Positions 1 through 7,419 of a stretch of DNA of 64,000 nucleotides are shown in pieces. The stretch is from NCBI GenBank assembly GCA_963783695.1, contig CAWAOM010000008.1, positions 1 through 64,000 of the forward strand, read 5' to 3'. Position numbers and translations under genes: made by a program. Below the pieces are notes generated by a model. That model saw only the letters and a program-made list of their open reading frames with translations. It was not told the origin of the DNA and searched no databases. Source of the DNA: BM003 sp963783695. GTDB taxonomy: Bacteria; Pseudomonadota; Gammaproteobacteria; Steroidobacterales; BM003. The stretch's first letter is position 1; the number at the start of each line of letters is the position of its first letter.

Positions 1-7
1 CAGTGAC

Positions 8-808
8 ATGACCGTCAGAACAGAAAAAAACGGAGCCGTGACAACCGTTATCCACAGCCGTCCCGAGGCCCGCAATGCAATGGATCCGGACAGCGCCGAA
101 GCACTCTTTGCCGCGTTCACAGCTTTCGACCGGGATGCCGGCGCATCCGTAGCGGTGCTGTGGGGAGAAGGCGGTGCATTTTGCGCCGGCTGGGACCTGA
201 AACAGGCAAGCACCCTGGAAGGGGCGGCCGATCCTCTCGGCCAATTCCATTTCCCCGATGACGAGGCGCCGATTCCGCGCGGACCAATGGGCCCAAGCCG
301 CCTGAACCTGAGCAAACCGGTCATTGCAGCGGTCGCCGGCCCCGCGGTCGCCGGCGGATTCGAACTCGCGTTGTGGTGCGACTTACGGGTTATGGAACAG
401 AGTGCCTACTTCGGCGTGTACTGCCGCCGCTGGGGCGTGCCGCTGATCGACGGTGGCACGGTACGACTGCCGCGGCTGGTCGGCCATGGCCGCGCGCTCG
501 AGATCATCATGACCGGGCGCAAGGTGCCGGCCGAAGAGGCCCTGCGGATCGGCGCATGCGAACAGGTCGTTGCCGATGGCGAGGCGCGTGCGGCGGCCGA
601 AGCGCTGGCAACGGATATCGCGCGCTACCCGCAAGGCTGCCTGCGCGCCGATCGCCGCTCCGTCTACCTGCAACACGGCCTTGCGCTGGAAGACGCGCTC
701 AGGGCCGAGTGGGAAAACAGCGCTCCGATGCTCGCTGCCGAAGGGCTCGCCGGAGCGGAGCGTTTCAGCGCAGGCAAAGGTCGCCATGGCGATTTCGACG
801 ACATCTGA
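8..808 (+). CDS. Enoyl-CoA hydratase/isomerase family protein (crotonase fold)
   Basis: A 266-residue protein of normal crotonase length. Crotonase enzymes bind acyl-CoA thioesters and stabilise an enolate through an oxyanion hole. The first oxyanion segment is visible as GAFCAGWDLKQ (about residues 56-66) and the second as AVAGGFELAL (about 112-121), which carries a Glu. The second catalytic segment reads GVPLIDGGTVRLPRL, with Asp where hydratases usually have Glu, so the exact reaction (hydratase, isomerase or other) is open. The ATG at 8 begins almost at the window edge, so its upstream context is unseen. The next gene faces the opposite way. The family is clear; the substrate is unknown. 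Confidence 0.88.
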   Translation: MTVRTEKNGAVTTVIHSRPEARNAMDPDSAEALFAAFTAFDRDAGASVAVLWGEGGAFCAGWDLKQASTLEGAADPLGQFHFPDDEAPIPRGPMGPSRLNLSKPVIAAVAGPAVAGGFELALWCDLRVMEQSAYFGVYCRRWGVPLIDGGTVRLPRLVGHGRALEIIMTGRKVPAEEALRIGACEQVVADGEARAAAEALATDIARYPQGCLRADRRSVYLQHGLALEDALRAEWENSAPMLAAEGLAGAERFSAGKGRHGDFDDI

Positions 809-983
809 AGCACGCGCCAGCGATGAATCCAACCCTCGACCTGAAGCTGCGCCCACTGGAATCTTCGCGGCCTGAGCGCCAACGGCATTGCTGTGGTCGA
901 TTGGCCTGATCCTCGCCGCAACTCCTGCTCACAGCAACAGCGGCAAGGCAGCCGAAGACGCGCTGACGCAACGCGCACCAACT
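809..983. other. Intergenic region between convergent genes
   Basis: There is no credible gene here. A 28-codon reading frame starts at 823 but has no family resemblance. No clear terminator hairpin was seen. Confidence 0.5.
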
Positions 984-2114
984 TCAGGGCGTCGCCAAAA
1001 CCCTGCTGTTTGCCATAAATTCGGCAATGTATTGCGCAATAGCCTGGTACCCGTAGGGAGAGGGGTGGCAAATATTGTCGCCGTCCGCTTCTTCAAGATT
1101 GAACTTTCCCCAGTCGATGCCAGGGAACCGGGCAACATCTGCCATCAACAGGTGCGAGTCGATATCCGCTCGGCGCTCGGCGATAAACTTCGCGGCACTG
1201 GCAGTGTCAAACCTGTTTCGCGGGATAAAGACGACCATCGGCTGTACTCCCCTCTCCCGCGCCATACTGGCGTACTCATTGAGCAGTGCAACCAGGTTCA
1301 GCCTGATGTCGCGGTCAGCAAAAATCAGGAAATATTCCGGCTTGCCCAGTTTGCGAAACTCACGCTGTACCTTGCGGTACTTGAAGTTATTACTGGTGAG
1401 GCTTCGTACCAGTGCAAACGAGTACGGAAACCGCGCCACAGGCCTGGCCCAGAAATCCTCGTCGAAAGCTTTTCCGGCCGCCTGCCGGAACAGTTCGAGG
1501 CTCTCGAACACCTCACTGCCCGGGTGCGATACAACCCGGCCATCCCTCATGTAGGGCTTAAGCGCATAGTCAGAGGCGCCACTGTAAAGTACCGGACGGT
1601 AACTGTTCACCATGCGGTAGAGGTTCTCGTACATAATACCCATTACAACCACCCGGGCCCGCGGGTATCGCGATATGTTCTGCTGCAGGTATAGCAGGCT
1701 CTGGGTTGGCCCATAGCCGCCAACACCGTGATTCGCCACTGAAACGCCAAGCAGTTCCGACAGCCTGGCTGGATAGGTTTCATTGTCAGCGACCTCCCTG
1801 CCATTGCTATACGAGTCACCGACCACAATCACTTCGGCTTGCGGCCCATCAAAACCGTCATAAATGCGTGCGCCAGCAGCGTTGTAGCTGTACCTGATCA
1901 GGCTCCCCAGGCAGTTCTCTTCCTCGTGAACCGCAGGCCCGGTATTGCGCCAACCGATAACCGGATCGGCAGCCTTGGCCCTGAATTCGGCCAGCCCCGC
2001 GTCGCTATACCGGTCAAACACGATCTGGCGAGCATCAAACAGGTCGTCCTCGTCGACCAGTTTCGCCGTTACAAAAGCAAACAGCTCCAACAGAGCGAAC
2101 ATGAAGCCCAGCAT
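984..2114 (-). CDS. Membrane-anchored SGNH/GDSL hydrolase-like protein
   Basis: The first ATG (2114) gives 376 residues. An N-terminal hydrophobic anchor is followed by an SGNH-type block: IVVGDSYSNGREVADN near residue 95 carries the nucleophile Ser, GVGGYGPTQ gives the block II Gly, and CHPSPYGYQAIAQY near the C-terminus supplies the Asp/His-type block V. Such proteins often edit acyl or acetyl groups on surface glycans. It is divergent from, and probably functionally tied to, the carbamoyltransferase cluster starting at 2265. The reading frame stays open upstream of 2114. A GGGGAG Shine-Dalgarno (2149-2154) lies 7 nt before an in-frame ATA at 2141, which would add IKNLAFYLV and complete the membrane helix, so the real start may be the rare ATA. 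The substrate is not known. Confidence 0.75.
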   Translation of the reverse strand: MLGFMFALLELFAFVTAKLVDEDDLFDARQIVFDRYSDAGLAEFRAKAADPVIGWRNTGPAVHEEENCLGSLIRYSYNAAGARIYDGFDGPQAEVIVVGDSYSNGREVADNETYPARLSELLGVSVANHGVGGYGPTQSLLYLQQNISRYPRARVVVMGIMYENLYRMVNSYRPVLYSGASDYALKPYMRDGRVVSHPGSEVFESLELFRQAAGKAFDEDFWARPVARFPYSFALVRSLTSNNFKYRKVQREFRKLGKPEYFLIFADRDIRLNLVALLNEYASMARERGVQPMVVFIPRNRFDTASAAKFIAERRADIDSHLLMADVARFPGIDWGKFNLEEADGDNICHPSPYGYQAIAQYIAEFMANSRVLATP

Positions 2115-2264
2115 GACGAGATAGAAGGCCAGATTTTTTATCGTAGTACTCCCCGCACTCCACTATTGGCCCTCTACGTATGCGTTGGCCCGGAAATTCA
2201 TTTAGTATCGGCGCCGAAAATATACACACTTTGTTCCAATTCTTTAAGCGCCAAAAGGTTACCA

Positions 2265-4106
2265 GTGGCCACACACATTCTCGGTCTCTCCGCCTATTAC
2301 CATGACAGTGCCGCGGCACTGGTGGTCGACGGTAAGATAGTGGCGGCAGCGCAGGAAGAGCGGTTTACCCGCAAGAAGCACGATGCCGGCTTCCCTGCCC
2401 GGGCAATTGCTTACTGCCTGGAAGAGGCAGGCGTGCGCCTCGACGATGTCGAATATGTGGTGTTTTACGACAAACCCCTGATCAAGTTTGAACGTCTGCT
2501 GGAAACGTATCTTGCTTACGCGCCCAAGGGTTTCAGGTCCTTTCTCGCGGCAATGCCAATCTGGCTAAAGGATAAGCTGTTCCTAAAAACCACCCTGAAA
2601 CGGGAACTCGGCAAGCTGGCGAGCAGTGAAAAGACCCTTCCGCGATTGCTGTTCAACGCCCATCACCATTCCCACGCCGCATCGGCTTTTTTTCCCAGCC
2701 CTTTCGACCAGGCGGCGGTGCTCTGTCTCGATGGCGTCGGCGAGTGGGCGACCAGTTCGGTCTGGTTGGGCGAGGGCCACGAACTGGCACCCCAGTGGGA
2801 AATCAATTTTCCCCATTCACTGGGACTGCTGTATTCAGCCTTCACTTATTTCACCGGTTTCAGAGTGAATTCCGGAGAATACAAGTTGATGGGGCTTGCC
2901 CCCTACGGTGAACCGGTCTATGTCGACCTGATTCTCGATAAGCTGGTTGACGTGAAAGAAGACGGCAGCTTCCGCCTGGACATGAGTTACTTTAATTATA
3001 CAACCGGCCTGACCATGACCAACCGCAAATTTGATGCCCTGTTCGGTGGTCCACCCAGGGCGCCGGAGTCGGAAATCAGCCAGCGCGAAATGGATATCGC
3101 CCGCTCGATCCAGGTGGTCACAGAAGAGGTCGTGCTGAAGATTGCTCGCAACGTTCACAAGGAACTGGGCACTGAATATCTTTGCCTGGCCGGCGGCGTT
3201 GCGCTCAATTGTGTGTCCAACGGAAGGATTTTGCGCGAAGGGCCATTCAAGGACATCTGGATTCAACCCGCGGCCGGTGACGCCGGAGGCTCACTGGGTG
3301 CAGCGCTCTCGGTATGGCACGAGTATCTCGACAACCCGCGCAGTGCTTCGGCCGATGACGATATGCAGGGCGCTTACCTCGGCCCTGACAACACGCCCGA
3401 AGATATCAAAGCCTATCTCGATGACGTCGGTGCCTCCTACGAAGAACTGGAAGATCCGCTGTTAATGCCGCGTGTGGCCGACATCCTGGGCGACGAAAAT
3501 GTCGTCGGCTGGTTTCAGGGGCGCATGGAATTCGGGCCGCGCTCGCTGGGCGGCCGGAGTATCATCGGCGACCCTCGCAGCCAGAAAATGCAATCAGTGA
3601 TGAACCTGAAGATCAAATACAGGGAGTCCTTCCGGCCGTTTGCGCCAGCCGTGAAAGCAGAGCGTGTATCCGACTGGTTTGAAATCGACCGCAAGAGCCC
3701 CTACATGCTGCTGGTGGCGCCGGTGAAAAAAGAAAAATGCCGGATCATGACCGAGGAACAGCAGCGCCTGTTTGGCATCGAAAAGCTCAATGTCCCGCGT
3801 TCCGAGATTCCGAGCATCACGCACGTGGATTACTCGGCACGAATCCAGACGGTGCACAAAGAAACCAACCCCCGCTTCCATCACCTGCTCGATGCGTTTG
3901 AGGACGCCACCGACTGTCCAGTATTGGTCAATACTTCCTTCAATGTACGTGGCGAGCCCATTGTCTGCTCCCCCGAGGACGCCTACCGCTGCTTTATGCG
4001 CACGGAAATGGATTACCTGGTTATGGAGAATTTTCTCCTGTGCAAAAGCCGCCAGCCGCCGTGGCAGGAAACCACCGATTGGCGTGAAGAGTACGCACTG
4101 GACTGA
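2265..4106 (+). CDS. Carbamoyltransferase (NodU/CmcH/SxtI family)
   Basis: Starts at GTG 2265, which begins at the conserved THILGLSAYYHDS N-terminus. Reading frame continues upstream, but that stretch looks like non-coding sequence between divergent genes. The resulting 613 residues match the family. The N-terminal YrdC/Kae1-like ATPase half shows HHHSHAASAFFPSPF, CLDGVGEW and LAGGVALNCVSNG. The C-terminal carbamoyltransferase half shows GWFQGRMEFGPRSLGGRSI and LNLKIKYRESFRPFAPAV-type motifs. Members transfer a carbamoyl group from carbamoyl phosphate to a hydroxyl of a sugar or natural product. It is followed 2 nt later by the SxtJ-like gene and then the DUF5989 gene, a combination seen near glycan and exopolysaccharide loci. 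The acceptor is unknown. Confidence 0.93.
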   Translation: MATHILGLSAYYHDSAAALVVDGKIVAAAQEERFTRKKHDAGFPARAIAYCLEEAGVRLDDVEYVVFYDKPLIKFERLLETYLAYAPKGFRSFLAAMPIWLKDKLFLKTTLKRELGKLASSEKTLPRLLFNAHHHSHAASAFFPSPFDQAAVLCLDGVGEWATSSVWLGEGHELAPQWEINFPHSLGLLYSAFTYFTGFRVNSGEYKLMGLAPYGEPVYVDLILDKLVDVKEDGSFRLDMSYFNYTTGLTMTNRKFDALFGGPPRAPESEISQREMDIARSIQVVTEEVVLKIARNVHKELGTEYLCLAGGVALNCVSNGRILREGPFKDIWIQPAAGDAGGSLGAALSVWHEYLDNPRSASADDDMQGAYLGPDNTPEDIKAYLDDVGASYEELEDPLLMPRVADILGDENVVGWFQGRMEFGPRSLGGRSIIGDPRSQKMQSVMNLKIKYRESFRPFAPAVKAERVSDWFEIDRKSPYMLLVAPVKKEKCRIMTEEQQRLFGIEKLNVPRSEIPSITHVDYSARIQTVHKETNPRFHHLLDAFEDATDCPVLVNTSFNVRGEPIVCSPEDAYRCFMRTEMDYLVMENFLLCKSRQPPWQETTDWREEYALD

Positions 4107-4108
4107 CT

Positions 4109-4516
4109 GTGACTGGCAAAATCGAAACCCTGGACAAGGCGGGCTACCGAAAATTCGGCCTGGTCAGCAGTGCAATCGTTGTCATTCTGTTCGGCCTGTG
4201 CATACCCTTTCTGTTCTCCCTCGGCTATCCGCGATGGCCATGGATTTTTGCGGGTGTACTGAGCCTATGGGCGCTACTGCTGCCTGCCACGCTGAAGCCG
4301 GTCTATATAGGCTGGATGAAATTTGGCAACATGATGAACTGGATCAATACGCGGCTGATCCTGGGTATTTTATTCTATGGACTGTTCGTGCCATTCGGAC
4401 TGGTAATGCGTGTTTTTGGCAAAGACCCCATGCATCGAAAACTCGACAGCAATACTTCAAGCTACAGGATCAAAAGCCACAAAGGCGATCGGAATAACGT
4501 GGAGCACCCATACTAA
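4109..4516 (+). CDS. SxtJ-like small membrane protein
   Basis: A 135-residue protein with a GTG start 2 nt after the carbamoyltransferase stop. Hydrophobic segments lie near residues 20-38, 43-62 and 80-105. The tail is short and polar (RIKSHKGDRNN). The size, layout and position directly behind a NodU-type carbamoyltransferase match the SxtJ family, whose function is not established. Its stop codon overlaps the next ATG (TAATG), indicating translational coupling. A membrane partner of the carbamoyltransferase is a reasonable inference, not shown. Confidence 0.75.
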   Translation: MTGKIETLDKAGYRKFGLVSSAIVVILFGLCIPFLFSLGYPRWPWIFAGVLSLWALLLPATLKPVYIGWMKFGNMMNWINTRLILGILFYGLFVPFGLVMRVFGKDPMHRKLDSNTSSYRIKSHKGDRNNVEHPY

Positions 4517-4668
4517 TGTTTGATTTAATCAAGGACCTCTGGGGCTTCATGCGCGCCAGGAAGAAATTCTGGCTGGCACCGATAATCATGATCATGCTGC
4601 TGTTGGGCGCACTGATTGTGCTGACCCAGGGTTCCGCCGTCGCGCCTTTCATTTACACCCTGTTTTGA
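4516..4668 (+). CDS. DUF5989 family single-pass membrane peptide
   Basis: A 50-residue peptide. It starts MFDLIKDLWGFMRARKKFWL and continues with one hydrophobic helix (about residues 20-37) and a short tail. This is the typical DUF5989 layout: an amphipathic WxFMRxRKKxWL head followed by one membrane segment. It overlaps the stop of the SxtJ-like gene by 1 nt (TAATG), so it is the last gene of the carbamoyltransferase operon. Its function is unknown; the conserved association suggests a membrane accessory role in the same modification pathway. Confidence 0.8.
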   Translation: MFDLIKDLWGFMRARKKFWLAPIIMIMLLLGALIVLTQGSAVAPFIYTLF

Positions 4669-4699
4669 TGCCCACGCAAGCGCCGGTATCAACGAGCCA

Positions 4700-5050
4700 T
4701 TACCAGCGCGGCTGAACTGCAAAGGCACATCCGGCTGTGGCTTTATCGACACCCAGTCGGCAAACCCGCCCTTTCGCCGGCGTCGGCTTGGGAATATGCG
4801 CCACCGGGTTAAGGTAATTCCAATACGCCAGTCCTTGGTGCATATGTCGCCGCATCCGGATCGGTCGAAAAAGCAGGCAACTCGCGACGGATCGGACCAG
4901 GACAAACATCGTCGCCGCCAGGCTCTGACCCGGAAGGAGCAGACCGTTATCTGCACCGACGCCGAGGTCGTGCCACGCTGTGGTATCCGGTTTGACTTCG
5001 CTGTACTGATGCCCAAAGCGTAAACAGTCACTGTCCCGGAATGTCGCCAA
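4700..5050 (-). CDS. Hypothetical 116-residue reading frame downstream of the flavoprotein
   Basis: The ATG at 5050 lies inside the last codons of the flavoprotein gene (ends 5028), so it could be translationally coupled. No known family is recognised. The middle of the frame (LAATMFVLVRSVASCLLF, then RPIRMRR) falls inside a 76-bp segment repeated at about 77% identity upstream of the flavoprotein, where the same reverse frame reads LAATMSGLARPTGRFLFC, then RFIRMQR. Shared start and end residues hint that this stretch was once, or still is, coding. It could equally be a remnant. Otherwise the interval 4669-5027 holds nothing recognisable. Confidence 0.3.
   Translation of the reverse strand: MATFRDSDCLRFGHQYSEVKPDTTAWHDLGVGADNGLLLPGQSLAATMFVLVRSVASCLLFRPIRMRRHMHQGLAYWNYLNPVAHIPKPTPAKGRVCRLGVDKATAGCAFAVQPRW
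4846..4921. repeat. Diverged direct repeat, copy 1
   Basis: This 76-bp segment aligns without gaps to 7141-7216. My count over 73 bp is 17 mismatches (about 77% identity). The most conserved ends are GTCGCCGCATCCGGAT and CATCGTCGCCGCCAG. The two copies lie in the same orientation and bracket the flavoprotein gene. Confidence 0.6.
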
Positions 5051-7061
5051 CTGCCGTCTCCGCGTCTTCGGCCGCCTGTTTTAACTCGCACAGTGCATGG
5101 TTCCAGATTACGTCATGGATGAATTCCGGGAACATCATGCGGAAAGCACCCCACAGCAACCGTTGTGCGGGACTTACGCCGCGTGCGTAGTCGAATGCCA
5201 GGTAGATCGTGAGCGCGCGGTGGGTCGGCGAATCGGGTTCGAGCAGAAAAACGAACGATCCGCCGTCGGCGAAGCCGCCGAGCACTCTGTAGCGGATCAC
5301 ATTCGGATCTCCCGACTCCTCCTGCACCACCCGGAAAGTCATGGCGCCACCCAAAATGCGGTACTGAATCGTGCAGCCTGGATGCAGGGGTTCACCGCCA
5401 ATCCTGCGGATCCTCACCCAGCGGGGATTGAGATAGGGTCGGGCGGATTCGCCGAACTCCGCCAGCAGTCCACGCACAATCGACAGACTGGCACGGATGT
5501 GGATCGTGTAGAGACATTCGAATTCATACCGGCGTCCCTGCATTAGCTGTCGTCGCCTCGCTGGCAGCCGCTCGGCCGGCACGGCGGTCGGGAAGCGCCC
5601 TACGCCCGACCAGTCCAGGCCGAAGAACACCTCTGTCAGCCAATTTCGCAGGGTGATGTAGATGCCACCCGTCAGGATCTTCCACAGCGTCGCCGGTCTC
5701 AGCATCGCCCACGCGATTTTCTCGTAATTTTCGTCGCCGCTGGAGATACCCCAAAAGATTTTCTCAAAGCTGCGGCGAGAGCGGCGTTGCGACTTACGCT
5801 CGGTGGCAAAAGTCTGGTAGATGATCCGGCTCAGCATCGGGCTGGTGAAAAACCAGCGGTAGAGGGAGAAGATGACCGATGCGAAACGATTGTCTCGGCG
5901 AAACCGGTTCATGGTGGGTGCGTAACCCGAGGCCAGGCTGACAGTGTCCGTGCCCTGACTGAGAACCACCATGGCGAGGTCACGCGCCATGTCATGCGCG
6001 GCGAGGATACCGTCCTTGTATTGACGGCTGGTCGCCAGATCGCCAACAGCCGCCACCCGATGACCGTAGGGCAATTTCGCGGTACCGACCACGATGCTGG
6101 GGTTGCAGATGCAGCGTATCTTCAGCGCTGCCCCGCCCGGCAGGATGCGGCATATCCGCGGCGTCGCCAGGAAGCTCTTAATCAACTCGAGATTCTGTTT
6201 GCGGCTCGCAGCGTCGTCGACACTGCCGCCGATCAGCGTAATGGTGAAGTAGCCTTTCTTCGGCATGATGGAACACATGTCGAGGCGCAACCGGTCGACA
6301 CTGCTCTCGAGGTAGTGCAGCGTCCCCTCGGCGAGTTCGAAGCAATCGGTCGGCGCGGCCAGCTCGACGATGAGCGCCTTGCGCAGGCGGGGCGGTTCGT
6401 AGGCCGGCTGAAGCATCCGCAACAGCGCGACGGAGGTGTGGCTATCCGCTCTCGCCGAGGACCGTTCGTTGACCCCGCCAGCGAAAGCGGCGAAATCGGA
6501 GGTCAAGGCCTCTTCTTCCCCGTCGGCCGAATAACAGAGCACGGGGCGTTGATCATGGTCGTAGAAAGCCCGGTTGACCCGGGCCCCTATCAGTTCCGCC
6601 CCATAGCCGACCGCAGTATCCATCAACAATGCATCGAAGGACGCGTGGTGCGGGCCGTGACCCACGGGCAGCGAGCCACGATAGACCGAAAGCATCTCGC
6701 GGCCTTTCGGCACGTGCAGGTAGATGGGTTTCCAGTTGCCCTCGACCGTGATCGACTTCACCCGAGTTTGCAGCACATCATCGGGAATGCCGATGTCCAG
6801 TTCGGCCAGCGCTTCACTGAGCCTGGGGGAGACGCCGCCGGCACATTGCGGACAGCCCGCGTACGGACCGGAAAGAACGTCCCGTTGCGAACCGGGAGCC
6901 GGACGCCGGCGCTCGAAGATTACGACGCGCAACCGCCGCCCATGCTCTCGGGCCAGCCGCAACAGGTGGATCGCGAAAAAAGAACCGGCCGGCCCGCCAC
7001 CGACGATCGCGACAGTGGTGTTGTCCCGCAGTCGTCCTGCGTCTGATGTGGCGCTTGCCAT
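5028..7061 (-). CDS. FAD-dependent oxidoreductase with C-terminal START/SRPBCC-like domain
   Basis: A 677-residue protein. The N-terminal Rossmann motif VAIVGGGPAGSFFAIHLL (about 17-34) ends in an acidic residue after the second strand (VVIFERR), as in geranylgeranyl-reductase or halogenase-like flavoproteins. A second FAD-contact region appears around GHRVAAVGDLATSRQYKDGI, the GD motif, near residue 335. A linker with a membrane-like segment (LWKILTGGIYITLRNWL) precedes about 165 C-terminal residues resembling the SRPBCC/START fold: an N-terminal aromatic strand, GCTIQYRI, GGSFVFLLEP, and a final helix. The fusion suggests oxidation or reduction of a hydrophobic ligand held by the tail. The substrate is unknown. 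It is about 350 bp from neighbours on each side apart from a possible small frame at its 3' end. Confidence 0.8.
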   Translation of the reverse strand: MASATSDAGRLRDNTTVAIVGGGPAGSFFAIHLLRLAREHGRRLRVVIFERRRPAPGSQRDVLSGPYAGCPQCAGGVSPRLSEALAELDIGIPDDVLQTRVKSITVEGNWKPIYLHVPKGREMLSVYRGSLPVGHGPHHASFDALLMDTAVGYGAELIGARVNRAFYDHDQRPVLCYSADGEEEALTSDFAAFAGGVNERSSARADSHTSVALLRMLQPAYEPPRLRKALIVELAAPTDCFELAEGTLHYLESSVDRLRLDMCSIMPKKGYFTITLIGGSVDDAASRKQNLELIKSFLATPRICRILPGGAALKIRCICNPSIVVGTAKLPYGHRVAAVGDLATSRQYKDGILAAHDMARDLAMVVLSQGTDTVSLASGYAPTMNRFRRDNRFASVIFSLYRWFFTSPMLSRIIYQTFATERKSQRRSRRSFEKIFWGISSGDENYEKIAWAMLRPATLWKILTGGIYITLRNWLTEVFFGLDWSGVGRFPTAVPAERLPARRRQLMQGRRYEFECLYTIHIRASLSIVRGLLAEFGESARPYLNPRWVRIRRIGGEPLHPGCTIQYRILGGAMTFRVVQEESGDPNVIRYRVLGGFADGGSFVFLLEPDSPTHRALTIYLAFDYARGVSPAQRLLWGAFRMMFPEFIHDVIWNHALCELKQAAEDAETAVGDIPGQ

Positions 7062-7419
7062 CTCATCCCGGGGAACGTCACCGCCCCCACGTCGGTCGTG
7101 GCCGCGGCCGGGCGCCGCGCCCTTGCCTACTCAAAGATTAGTCGCTGCATCCGGATAAATCGACAAAACAGGAAACGCCCGGTGGGCCGGGCCAGGCCAG
7201 ACATCGTCGCTGCCAGTGCGGCCGCCGCGAATGTGCCACGCCGCCCGCGCCCGCAGCACATCGATGATCCGGGCGGCGGGAATCTGTGTGTTGCCGGACG
7301 CTCGTGGCAACTTGTGACCAGCCCGGTTACCGGAAACTACGAATTGGTTTTTGCAGGCACACTTCTAACATGGAGGAACATCTGATCGGACATCACCCGA
7401 TGTTCAAGGTGCGAGCGCA
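7062..7419. other. Intergenic region between divergent genes
   Basis: This 358-bp gap separates the flavoprotein (leftward) from the cytochrome peroxidase (rightward), so it should hold both promoters. The second copy of the direct repeat lies at 7141-7216. No convincing gene is seen; on the reverse strand the repeat frame ends in a stop just after RMQRLIFE. Confidence 0.5.
7141..7216. repeat. Diverged direct repeat, copy 2
   Basis: This partner of 4846-4921 lies in the same orientation, upstream of the flavoprotein start. Both copies encode a similar short peptide on the reverse strand (LAATM...RxIRMxR). Confidence 0.6.

Noticed and set aside
383..1071. Several leftward reading frames of 100-160 codons opposite the crotonase gene
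   Set aside because: They are mirror frames of GC-rich codons in the real gene, with Arg/Ala-rich products and no motifs.
1839..2264. Upstream extension of the carbamoyltransferase reading frame (142 extra codons)
   Set aside because: The extension covers the divergent SGNH gene's 5' end and lacks family similarity. The conserved N-terminus begins at GTG 2265.
5787..7046. A 419-codon rightward frame opposite the flavoprotein
   Set aside because: It is complementary to a gene with clear FAD motifs, and its product is Arg/Gly/His-rich without domain features.
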